7,413 nt of DNA. Origin: Acidimicrobiia bacterium (GTDB lineage: Bacteria > Actinomycetota > Acidimicrobiia > IMCC26256 > BP-133). The notes beneath the pieces were generated by a model. That model did no database searches. It saw only the letters and a list, made by a program, of their open reading frames with translations, and was not told the origin of the DNA. Position numbers and translations under genes: made by a program. Below are positions 1 to 5,399 of the stretch, piece by piece (the stretch's first letter is position 1; every line of letters starts with the position of its first letter). Where the stretch lies: contig JAICYE010000098.1 of assembly GCA_025934385.1 (NCBI GenBank), forward strand, positions 1 through 7,413, in the 5' to 3' direction.

Positions 1-133
1 GACTGTTGTGCTTCAAGGCGGGTCTTCGGAGGACGGGGTAGGACCCGCTGGTGGGCACGACGGCGACGGCGTCCCCAACGACAAGGACGCCCACGAGGCA
101 GCTTTACCTGGCGCCAGCGACGCGCCCTCACCG
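1..133. other. Unassigned region downstream of marP
   Basis: This stretch follows the marP stop codon and runs to the window edge. I find no recognisable gene. On the minus strand a short open frame from about position 95 to the edge reads VGVLVVGDAVAVVPTSGSYP and has GC-rich third positions, so a gene could begin here and continue outside the window, but there is no convincing ribosome site or family match. The region holds a perfect 10-base palindrome (CTGGCGCCAG, 108-117) without a loop, and a weak GGGT/ACCC hairpin near 45-60. Neither is followed by a T-run, so I do not call a terminator. Confidence 0.35.
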
Positions 134-1309
134 CTAGCCGTCGAGGCAGCCTCCGGTCGAGACCGGCACAATGTCGGCCGCGCCGGCGGCGAGGACCGGC
201 CGGAGCTCCTTGTCGGTCAGGGCGTAGCTCACGCCGGGCTTGTCGGGGGCGATGGCGAAGGCGACGCCGACGACGTCGCCGGCCTTGTCGACGAGGGCGG
301 CGCCGGAGTCGCCCGGCCGGAGGGCGGCCGCCAGCACGAAGATGTGGCGCCGGGTGGCGTTGCGGTCGTAGATGTCCCGCCCCTCGGCGATGAGTTCCTG
401 GCTGACCTTGGCCGGGGCGGCCCGGAGGACCCCGCCGCCGGGGTGCCCGTAGACGGCGCCGGTGTCGCCCTGCTTGGCCGTGGCCACCGGCAGGGGCTGC
501 TCGCCGAGGCCCGGCACCCGCAGCACCGCCAGGTCCCGGTTGGTGTCGAACAGCACGACCGTGGCGGCCAGCGTACGGGTCCCGGGGAAGGGCTCCACCT
601 TGGGGGCCTTCTCCCCCGCCACCACGTGGGCGTTGGTGATGACGAGATCGGGCCCGACGGCGAATCCGCTGCCTTCCTGGATGCGGCGGCAGGCCTCGCC
701 GGTGACCTTCACCGTCGACTGGACGACCCGCTGGTGCACCGCCGGGGGGAGTCCCTCGACGGGCGGCGGCCCGGGGTCGGGCGAGCGGCGGAGCTCGTTG
801 AAGACGGCCGGGAACGTGCCGTCCTGGACGAAGCGGCGCAGCGCCTGCATGGTCTGCGGCGGGGTCGGGGCGACGTCCTCGACGAGGTGGGCAATGGCCG
901 AGCCCCGGGTGGCCTCGGCCGGCCAGCCCGATACGGCCGCCAGCGCCGGCGTCAGCACCCATACGGCCGTCAGCACGCCGACGATGCCCAGCACCGAGCC
1001 CGCCACCCGGTCGCCCTGGCGGAGGCCGGCCCCGAGGGGCAGGGCGGCGTGGAGCAGGCTGCCGATGGCCAGGCCGATGCCCTGCCCCAGCATCGAGGCC
1101 CCGACCAGGAAGGAGATGGCGGCGATGAGGCGGATCTGGGGGTCGGAAGAGGAGAAGAAGGCCACGACGTCGGGCAGGAAGTGGTCGGCCACCAGCGCCC
1201 CGACGGCCAGGCCGGCCCAGGAGAAGATCCGGGCCAGGAAGCCGAGCCGGTAGCCGCCGTAGGCGGCCGCCGTCGCCAACAGGATGATGAACAGGTCGAG
1301 CAGGTTCAC
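134..1309 (-). CDS. marP: MarP-like membrane-anchored periplasmic serine protease (CvpA domain plus trypsin-like domain)
   Basis: The protein has 391 residues, close to the 397 of Mycobacterium tuberculosis MarP (Rv3671c). The N-terminal part carries about four hydrophobic segments (roughly 3-20, 30-48, 61-85 and 100-125) like the CvpA/colicin V production family. A linker leads to a chymotrypsin-fold protease domain from about 190. The apparent triad is H228 (in TNAHVV), D259 (in NRDLAVL) and S335 (in RPGDSGA), with a GHPGGG segment at 288-293. C207 and C388 sit where the MarP domain has its stabilising disulfide. Known family role: an extracytoplasmic protease needed for acid and oxidative stress resistance in mycobacteria; its substrate here is unknown. 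The GTG start overlaps the trmI stop as GTGA and has no clear Shine-Dalgarno, so translation probably depends on coupling. It is the last gene of the minus-strand cluster. The extended frame upstream of 1309 runs through trmI and was rejected. Confidence 0.88.
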   Translation of the reverse strand: MNLLDLFIILLATAAAYGGYRLGFLARIFSWAGLAVGALVADHFLPDVVAFFSSSDPQIRLIAAISFLVGASMLGQGIGLAIGSLLHAALPLGAGLRQGDRVAGSVLGIVGVLTAVWVLTPALAAVSGWPAEATRGSAIAHLVEDVAPTPPQTMQALRRFVQDGTFPAVFNELRRSPDPGPPPVEGLPPAVHQRVVQSTVKVTGEACRRIQEGSGFAVGPDLVITNAHVVAGEKAPKVEPFPGTRTLAATVVLFDTNRDLAVLRVPGLGEQPLPVATAKQGDTGAVYGHPGGGVLRAAPAKVSQELIAEGRDIYDRNATRRHIFVLAAALRPGDSGAALVDKAGDVVGVAFAIAPDKPGVSYALTDKELRPVLAAGAADIVPVSTGGCLDG

Positions 1310-2100
1310 GACGGCAGATCGGGGTCGAGCAGCCGGGCGGCGGTCAGGAACCCCGTGTGGGCCACCATCCGGTGGTCGGGCCGGACCGACTGACCCTCGA
1401 CGTGCCACGACCGTTGGAGCACCTCCAGCGTCTCCGCCAGCCCGAAGGGCGAGCCGTCGAGCTCCTCTCGGAGGCGGGCGACCTGCCCGACGGTCGGGAG
1501 ATAGGAGACGAGGATCCCGCCGGGCCGCAGGGCCGCCATGGCGTGCTTCACCACCCGCCAGGGCTCGGGCAGGTCGAGCACGATCCGGTCGAGCCCGGCC
1601 TCGTCGATGCCCTCGTAGACGTCGCGGATCTCGACCCGGAACGGTTGGCCCGGCCCGAGGAACGACTCGACGTTGCGGACGGCCTTGGCGGCGAAGTCCT
1701 CCCGGAGCTCGTAGCCGACCAGCGAGCCTTCGGTCCCCACGGCCCGCAGCAGGCCCATCGACAGCGCGCCGGACCCCACGCCGGCCTCGAGGACCCGGGC
1801 GCCGGGGAAGACGTCGGCCAGGATCAGGATCGGGCCGATGTCCTTGGGGTAGATGACCTGGGCCCCCCGGGGCATCTTCAGGATGAAGTCGGACAACGTC
1901 GGCCGGACGGCCCGCAGCCGGGCGCCGTGCGAGGTCCGCACGAGGATCCCCTCGTCGCGGCCGATGAGGTCGGCGTGGGGAAGGACGCCGGCGTGGGTGG
2001 CGAAGCTGGCCCCCTCGGCCAGGGTGATGAGATACCGGCGGGCCTTGGAGTCGACGAGCAGGACCCGCTCGCCGGGCCGGAACGGGCGCTGCGGGTTCAC
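1306..2100 (-). CDS. trmI: tRNA (adenine-58-N1)-methyltransferase TrmI
   Basis: The 264-residue protein is a class I SAM-dependent methyltransferase of the TrmI/Gcd14 family, which makes m1A58 in the T-loop of tRNA as a homotetramer. It starts with a small beta-barrel-like N-terminal domain (1-65), then shows a conserved RPTLSDFILKM segment and YPKD near 84-87. SAM motif I is VLEAGVGSGALS at 103-114, the acidic motif II end is YELRED at 130-135, and the catalytic motif is DLPEPW at 176-181. The C-terminal HTGFL at 248-252 also matches the family (HTAFL in Thermus). Start: GTG at 2100, giving a GTGA overlap with the ttuA stop, preceded by AGGCGG as a plausible ribosome site; homology begins here, so the longer frame up to 3012 is a shadow of ttuA. 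In mycobacteria trmI lies near the proteasome ATPase gene; here its neighbours are ttuA and marP. Confidence 0.95.
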   Translation of the reverse strand: MNPQRPFRPGERVLLVDSKARRYLITLAEGASFATHAGVLPHADLIGRDEGILVRTSHGARLRAVRPTLSDFILKMPRGAQVIYPKDIGPILILADVFPGARVLEAGVGSGALSMGLLRAVGTEGSLVGYELREDFAAKAVRNVESFLGPGQPFRVEIRDVYEGIDEAGLDRIVLDLPEPWRVVKHAMAALRPGGILVSYLPTVGQVARLREELDGSPFGLAETLEVLQRSWHVEGQSVRPDHRMVAHTGFLTAARLLDPDLPS

Positions 2101-3017
2101 CCGTCCGCCTGGCGCCGGCCCCGGGCCCGCTCCCCCATGCGGCAGAAGGCGCACACCTCGCCGGTGGTCGGCGACCCGCACACCGCGCAGGGCGTGAGCT
2201 CCGCCCGCTCCGACTCGGCGTCGCCGGCGAAGCGGGCATGGCCCCGTTCCAGGAACGAGAAGACGAAGTTGGCCTTGGCCCCGGGGGACTTCTGCTCCAG
2301 CAGGTTGAGCGCCTCCTTGTAGGCCAGGTGGCGGTTGCCCTCGGCCATCGGGCACTCCTCGACGATGTAGTCGATGCCCCGGATGACGCAGTAGGCGGCC
2401 ATCTCCCGCTCCGACAGCCGCACCAGCGGCTTGACCTTGCGGACGAACCCGGGGCCGGCGGGCAGCACCGGGTACTGGCGGCCGAGGTACTCGGCGTCCC
2501 ACCGCAGGACGTTCCCGAAGAGGACGGCTGCCTCGTCGTCGAGGTTGTGGCCCGTGGCCACGACGTCGTAGCCGCCGTCGAGCGCCGCCTGGTTGAACAG
2601 ATGCCGCTTGGACAGGCCGCAGGCGCCGCAGGGCGGACGGCGGACGGTGGCGGCGGCGGTCTCGATGTCGAAGCCGTACCCCGCCGGGATGTCGACCTCG
2701 ACCAGCTCGAGACCCCGCCCGGCGGCGAAGTCGCGGGCGTAGCGGCCGGAGGCATCCGAGTAGTCCCCGATGCCGAGGCCCAGGTAGAGCCCGTGGGTCT
2801 CGTAGCCGAGGGCGACGAGGAGCTCCCAGGCGCCGAGAGAGTCCTTCCCGCCGGAGACGGCCATCAGCACCCGGTCGCCGGGGTGGATCATGTCGAAGCC
2901 GTCGATCGCCCGGCGAACCTGCTCCTGGCAGTGGTGGACGAAGCAGTCGGCGCAGAAGGCGGCGTTGTGGCGCCGCACGTCGATGAGCGCGGGGGCTTTG
3001 CAGCGTCGGCACTTCAT
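2097..3017 (-). CDS. ttuA: tRNA-5-methyluridine(54) 2-sulfurtransferase TtuA (PP-loop ATPase)
   Basis: The 306-residue protein activates C2 of U54/T54 in the tRNA T-loop by adenylation and inserts sulfur donated by TtuB thiocarboxylate. In order it has an N-terminal zinc finger (C3, C6, C22, C25), the PP-loop SGGKDS at 55-60, an LGIGDYS segment at 81-87, a CGAC pair (C130, C133), GHNLDDEA at 156-163, ECP with C222, and a C-terminal zinc finger (C277, C280, C289, C292). C130, C133 and C222 correspond exactly in number to the three cysteines that hold the oxygen-sensitive 4Fe-4S cluster in Thermus TtuA, so the enzyme looks fully active. This arrangement and the long similarity to the Thermus protein separate it from the relatives TtcA (C32 thiolation) and TilS. 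ATG start at 3017, seven bases after the ttuB stop; the ribosome site is weak, suggesting coupling. The stop overlaps the trmI start. Confidence 0.95.
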   Translation of the reverse strand: MKCRRCKAPALIDVRRHNAAFCADCFVHHCQEQVRRAIDGFDMIHPGDRVLMAVSGGKDSLGAWELLVALGYETHGLYLGLGIGDYSDASGRYARDFAAGRGLELVEVDIPAGYGFDIETAAATVRRPPCGACGLSKRHLFNQAALDGGYDVVATGHNLDDEAAVLFGNVLRWDAEYLGRQYPVLPAGPGFVRKVKPLVRLSEREMAAYCVIRGIDYIVEECPMAEGNRHLAYKEALNLLEQKSPGAKANFVFSFLERGHARFAGDAESERAELTPCAVCGSPTTGEVCAFCRMGERARGRRQADG

Positions 3018-3024
3018 GAGGGGC

Positions 3025-3219
3025 TCAGCCGCCGGAGATCACGGGCCGGATCTCGATCGTGTCGGGCTCCTCCAGCCGCTCGTCGTGGGTCACGAGGGTG
3101 TCGTTGCGAATCACGAGCACGGTCTCGGGGTTGATGCCGAGCGTCTCGAGCAGCTTCGAGACGCGCACCGGCCCGGGCATCTCCATCTCACGGCGGGGGT
3201 TGCGGAGGAGGACCTTCAC
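3025..3219 (-). CDS. ttuB: TtuB, ubiquitin-like sulfur carrier protein
   Basis: The 64-residue protein has the beta-grasp pattern of the MoaD/ThiS/ubiquitin-like family and ends in a free ISGG, the C-terminal Gly-Gly that is adenylated by an E1-like enzyme and turned into a thiocarboxylate. It resembles Thermus TtuB along its whole length (MKVLLRNP start, LGINPETV at 28-35, DTIEI at 53-57). Its position directly before ttuA marks it as the sulfur donor for tRNA U54 rather than for molybdopterin or thiamine. Thermus TtuB is also conjugated to protein lysines; whether that happens here is unknown. No E1 (TtuC/MoeB type), rhodanese or JAMM deconjugase lies in the window. The GTG start at 3219 is fixed by homology and by an in-frame stop at 3241-3243. 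Confidence 0.93.
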   Translation of the reverse strand: MKVLLRNPRREMEMPGPVRVSKLLETLGINPETVLVIRNDTLVTHDERLEEPDTIEIRPVISGG

Positions 3220-3226
3220 TCCTCCC
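3220..3226 (-). promoter_or_regulatory. Unusually close Shine-Dalgarno of ttuB
   Basis: Read on the minus strand, GGGAGGA abuts the GTG start of ttuB, leaving at most about one base of spacing instead of the usual 5 to 9. No better start exists upstream because the frame is closed at 3241-3243, and a downstream ATG at 3184-3186 would remove the first beta strand. The purine run may help retain ribosomes that have just terminated 21 bases upstream. Confidence 0.5.
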
Positions 3227-3240
3227 AGGCTACCGGCCGG

Positions 3241-3444
3241 TCAACGAGGCGGCCTGAAGATGCGGACGGCGATCGACTCCCCCGGGGCCAGCACCTCCCG
3301 GTACAGCGGCGGGGGTTCGTCGCGCTTCTCCCGGTTGCGGGCCACGAACCAGCTGAGGATCCCCACAGCCAGCCAGACCCGCCCGTCCCCCCGGAAGCCC
3401 TTGCGGAAGCCGAGCGAAGCCAGCCGGCGAAGCCACACGGTCAC
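3241..3444 (-). CDS. Small basic single-helix membrane protein of unknown function (67 aa)
   Basis: I do not recognise a named family. The 67-residue protein has a basic N-terminus (RR at 6-7, RK at 14-15), one short hydrophobic segment at about 22-35 (VWLAVGILSWFVA), then a basic NREKR patch and a C-terminal tail containing LYREVLAPGESIAV at 48-60. The tail resembles, from memory, a short APGE/RPGE strand motif found in small actinobacterial membrane proteins that sit beside holin-like genes; this is unverified. The GTG start overlaps the stop of the preceding gene as GTGA and lacks a Shine-Dalgarno, so its expression is probably coupled. It is followed 21 bases later by ttuB. Its tight placement between coupled genes supports a real gene. 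The function, and any link to tRNA thiolation, is unknown. Confidence 0.7.
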   Translation of the reverse strand: MTVWLRRLASLGFRKGFRGDGRVWLAVGILSWFVARNREKRDEPPPLYREVLAPGESIAVRIFRPPR

Positions 3445-3656
3445 AGCCGGCGGATCTCGATCACGGCCCGGCGCTTCTTGCCCGACCGCTTCCCGAAGAG
3501 GTAGGCGCCGACGATGAGGACGGCCGCGATCACGGGGGCGACGGCCATGAGCCCGCCCCTGGCCTGCTCCCCGACCGGTTCGATGTCGTCGCGGATGGCC
3601 CGCAGCTTCGCCTCGATGTCGGCCCGGGAGATGCGGCCCGATCCGTTGCCCTTCAC
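3441..3656 (-). CDS. Small single-pass membrane protein of unknown function (71 aa)
   Basis: The 71-residue protein begins with a charged amphipathic stretch, ISRADIEAKLRAIRDDIE at 9-26, likely helical. One transmembrane helix follows at about 35-54, then a strongly basic segment (GKRSGKKRR, 55-63) and an IEIRRL tail. By the positive-inside rule the C-terminus should be cytoplasmic. The start of the N-terminal part is reminiscent of DUF3618-type proteins that accompany holin-like genes in actinobacteria, but that is a remembered resemblance only. I chose the GTG at 3656 because it overlaps the upstream stop as GTGA and is preceded by AAGGAG two bases away (3659-3664). The open frame extends to 3833, but that part is an arginine-rich shadow of the holin-like gene. 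Its own stop overlaps the next start in the same way. Confidence 0.75.
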   Translation of the reverse strand: MKGNGSGRISRADIEAKLRAIRDDIEPVGEQARGGLMAVAPVIAAVLIVGAYLFGKRSGKKRRAVIEIRRL

Positions 3657-3982
3657 TTCTCCTTCTTCCCCGGGCCGAGGCCGGCCCAGCCGATCGCCGA
3701 CAGCACGATAAGGATGGCGACGGTGATGAAGTACGGCAGCCAGCTGATGTTGTGCCGTTCGAAGAAGTCGGTCTCGGTCTGCATGGCCCGGAGCGCGCCC
3801 AGGGAGCAGAACACGCCGCCGATACCGAGGCACACGGCGCCGCCCAGCCCCAGGGCGGCGTTCTTGCCCAGGCCCTTCAGGGGTTCGAGCGTCTCCTGCT
3901 TGGCGTAGGCGATGACGAGGTCGACGAGTTCCCGGGCGTCGCCGGTCGGGTTCTTCGCCTTCGGTTTCGCGTCGTTCACCAC
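3653..3982 (-). CDS. Two-helix membrane protein, putative actinobacterial holin-like (Phage_holin_3_6-type)
   Basis: This 109-residue protein has a soluble N-terminal helix region (DARELVDLVIAYAKQET at about 15-31) followed by two hydrophobic segments at about 42-67 and 81-105, joined by a short polar loop (TETDFFERHN), and a lysine-rich C-terminus (GKKEK). This shape fits the actinobacterial holin-like superfamily, cellular proteins whose name comes from phage relatives; a lysis role is not implied and the assignment is by shape. Two adjacent GTG codons (3982 and 3979) could start it. I prefer the first because a -10-like hexamer, TACAGT, lies exactly six bases before it, as expected for a leaderless message. 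The open frame continues to 4318 but that part is the shadow of dacB. It starts 20 bases after the dacB stop and its own stop is fused to the next start. Confidence 0.72.
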   Translation of the reverse strand: MVNDAKPKAKNPTGDARELVDLVIAYAKQETLEPLKGLGKNAALGLGGAVCLGIGGVFCSLGALRAMQTETDFFERHNISWLPYFITVAILIVLSAIGWAGLGPGKKEK

Positions 3983-3988
3983 GGCGAC

Positions 3989-3994
3989 ACTGTA
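3989..3994 (-). promoter_or_regulatory. Possible internal -10 element (leaderless) before the holin-like gene
   Basis: On the minus strand the short gap after dacB contains TACAGT, fitting the TANNNT -10 pattern of actinobacterial housekeeping promoters. Counting the last T as -7 puts +1 on the G of the first GTG (3982). No -35 match is visible at 16 to 18 bases upstream. It could give the downstream genes expression independent of dacB. A single hexamer is weak evidence. Confidence 0.35.
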
Positions 3995-4002
3995 TTCCCC
4001 GC

Positions 4003-5379
4003 TCAAAGGTGCGGCTGCGGACCGGGGTAGGCGGCCAGCAGGGCGACCAGCCGGTCCTGGAGTAGCCGGCCGGCGGCGTCGGTCAGGCTGCCGTTGGCCA
4101 GGAAGGCGAACGACAGCTCCCGGCGGCCGTCGACGAAGCCGGCCAGGGCGCTCACCCCGTCGAGCGAACCCGTCTTGGCCCGCAGCTTGCCGTCGAGCGG
4201 AGTGTCGACCAGGCGCGGCGCCAGCGTCCCCGACCGGCCGGCCACGGCCAGGAGCGGCTCGAGCCGGGGCGCACCGCTCCGGTCGGGGAGGCGCAGGGCG
4301 GCGGCCAGCGCCGGGCACGGGACCTGGTTGGTGGTCAGGAGGCCGGAGCCGTCGCCGAGCCGGACGCCGGCGGTGGGGAGGCGGGCGGCGTTCAGGGCGT
4401 CGACCACCGCCTTCGTGCCGGCGGCCGTCGAGCCGTCGTGGGCCTTGACCACGCCGAGCTCCCGGGTGAGGAGCTCGGCGGCGGTGTTGTCGCTCTCCCG
4501 CAGCATGCCGGCCACGATGTCGGATAGCGGCGCCGACCGGACGGCGGCGATCGTGATCGGCTTCTCGGGGGCGTTCCCGGAGGTGGGCGGGCCGGCGACG
4601 GTGATCCCGAGCTCCCCGGCCAGCCGGGTGAGCTCACCGGCGGCGTGGGCGGCCGGATCGGCGGCGCGCTCCGCGATCGGCTGGTCGAACACGGTGAAAC
4701 CGTCGTTGACGAGGAGCGCCCCGAGCGGGCCGACCTCGCCGTTGGAGAGGTACGACGGCTTCCAGCCGGGGACGGCGCGGGCCCGGTCGTAGCGGGAGTC
4801 GTCGCCGACGAGGCCGCCGTTGACCGTGCGAACCCCGGCGGCCAGGAGCCCGTCGGCCAGGGCGGCCAGCGGCGTGGCCTGGCGGAGCCGGTAGCGGGGC
4901 CGGTCCTTCAGCCACTGGGCGTACTCCGGCGTGGCCAGCGTCGGATCGCCCGAGCCGACGAGCCACAGCGTGCCGACGACGCCGTCCCGGGGCCGGGTCT
5001 CGGCCACGACCTTCGTCTCGAACCGGAAGTCGGGCCCGAGAGCGCTGAGGGCGGCGGTGGCGACGAGGATCTTCTGGGTCGAGGCCGGCGTGAGGGCCTC
5101 GTCGGGCCGGCGCAGGAGGACGGGCCGGCTGCCCTCGTAGACGGCCAGGCACGTGTGGGCGCCCGATCCGGCCAGGAGCTCGTCGACCGCCCGTCCGAGC
5201 TCGACGGTGCCCTGGGCCTCGGCCAGCAGCGCCGGGAGCCGGTCCGGGGTCCACAGCGGGCGGGTGGTCGTGGCCACCGCCGCGCCGCTCCGCGGTGAGC
5301 GCAGCGCCAGCCAGCCGCACAGCACCGCCACCACTGCCAGGGCGGCGGTCAGCCGGTGGCGGCGCCCGGGCGGCTTCAC
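4003..5379 (-). CDS. dacB: D-alanyl-D-alanine carboxypeptidase/endopeptidase, PBP4 family (peptidase S13)
   Basis: The 458-residue protein is a low-molecular-weight penicillin-binding protein that removes the terminal D-Ala from peptidoglycan stem peptides or cleaves cross-links outside the membrane. A basic N-terminus followed by one hydrophobic helix (about 11-26, with no evident lipobox) anchors or exports it. The three active-site motifs are all present: SxxK as S100-T-Q-K103, SDN at 296-298 and KTG at 402-404. Between the first two lies the long insertion typical of the S13/PBP4 family, containing GSGDPTL at 142-148 and GDDSRYD at 192-198. The GTG start at 5379 lies 20 bases from the divergent glycosyltransferase start. 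In many actinobacteria dacB is followed by tilS and hpt; here it is followed by small membrane proteins and the tRNA thiolation genes. Confidence 0.93.
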   Translation of the reverse strand: MKPPGRRHRLTAALAVVAVLCGWLALRSPRSGAAVATTTRPLWTPDRLPALLAEAQGTVELGRAVDELLAGSGAHTCLAVYEGSRPVLLRRPDEALTPASTQKILVATAALSALGPDFRFETKVVAETRPRDGVVGTLWLVGSGDPTLATPEYAQWLKDRPRYRLRQATPLAALADGLLAAGVRTVNGGLVGDDSRYDRARAVPGWKPSYLSNGEVGPLGALLVNDGFTVFDQPIAERAADPAAHAAGELTRLAGELGITVAGPPTSGNAPEKPITIAAVRSAPLSDIVAGMLRESDNTAAELLTRELGVVKAHDGSTAAGTKAVVDALNAARLPTAGVRLGDGSGLLTTNQVPCPALAAALRLPDRSGAPRLEPLLAVAGRSGTLAPRLVDTPLDGKLRAKTGSLDGVSALAGFVDGRRELSFAFLANGSLTDAAGRLLQDRLVALLAAYPGPQPHL

Positions 5380-5387
5380 AGGGTCGA

Positions 5388-5393
5388 TAGCCT
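5388..5393 (+). promoter_or_regulatory. Candidate -10 element of the glycosyltransferase-cysS unit (leaderless)
   Basis: TAGCCT on the plus strand fits TANNNT and is followed by six bases and then the GTG start at 5400, so the predicted +1 is the first base of the start codon. The intergenic space is too short for a normal leader with a ribosome site, which supports a leaderless message. I see no -35 hexamer. It overlaps the -10-like hexamer of dacB on the other strand. Confidence 0.45.
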
Positions 5394-5394
5394 A
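5389..5394 (-). promoter_or_regulatory. Candidate -10 element of the dacB operon
   Basis: TAGGCT on the minus strand fits TANNNT. With the last T taken as -7 the predicted +1 is 5382, three bases before the dacB GTG, so that transcript would be nearly leaderless too. It shares five of its six base pairs with the opposite-strand element, giving the near-symmetric ATAGCCTA at 5387-5394. Confidence 0.45.
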
Positions 5395-5399
5395 CCGGC

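Noticed and set aside
108..117. Perfect palindrome CTGGCGCCAG downstream of marP as terminator or operator
   Set aside because: It has no loop and no T-run, and 10-base palindromes made largely of G and C are expected by chance in DNA of this composition.
8..1393. Long plus-strand open frame of 461 codons whose beginning contains DGDGVPNDKD, resembling a calcium-binding thrombospondin-type repeat
   Set aside because: It runs antisense through the whole of marP and into trmI, its composition is Gly/Arg/Asp-rich low complexity, and only one repeat-like unit is present. It is a GC-bias shadow of a well-supported gene.
1310..2755. N-terminal extensions in the frames of marP (up to 2755), trmI (up to 3012), the 71-residue protein (up to 3833) and the holin-like protein (up to 4318)
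   Set aside because: The extensions are Arg/Pro/Gly-rich translations of upstream genes in the wrong frame. Family similarity and GTGA overlaps or short gaps place the true starts at 1309, 2100, 3656 and 3982.
2097..3017. TtcA (C32 thiolation) or TilS (lysidine) as identity of the PP-loop protein
   Set aside because: The two zinc fingers, the C130/C133/C222 set and the adjacent ttuB with terminal GG fit TtuA; TilS lacks these, and TtcA does not use a ubiquitin-like donor.
3653..3982. Phage lysis cassette or prophage remnant, suggested by the holin-like protein
   Set aside because: No endolysin, integrase or other phage gene is nearby, and base composition does not differ from neighbours. 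Holin-like membrane proteins of this kind are common cellular genes in actinobacteria.
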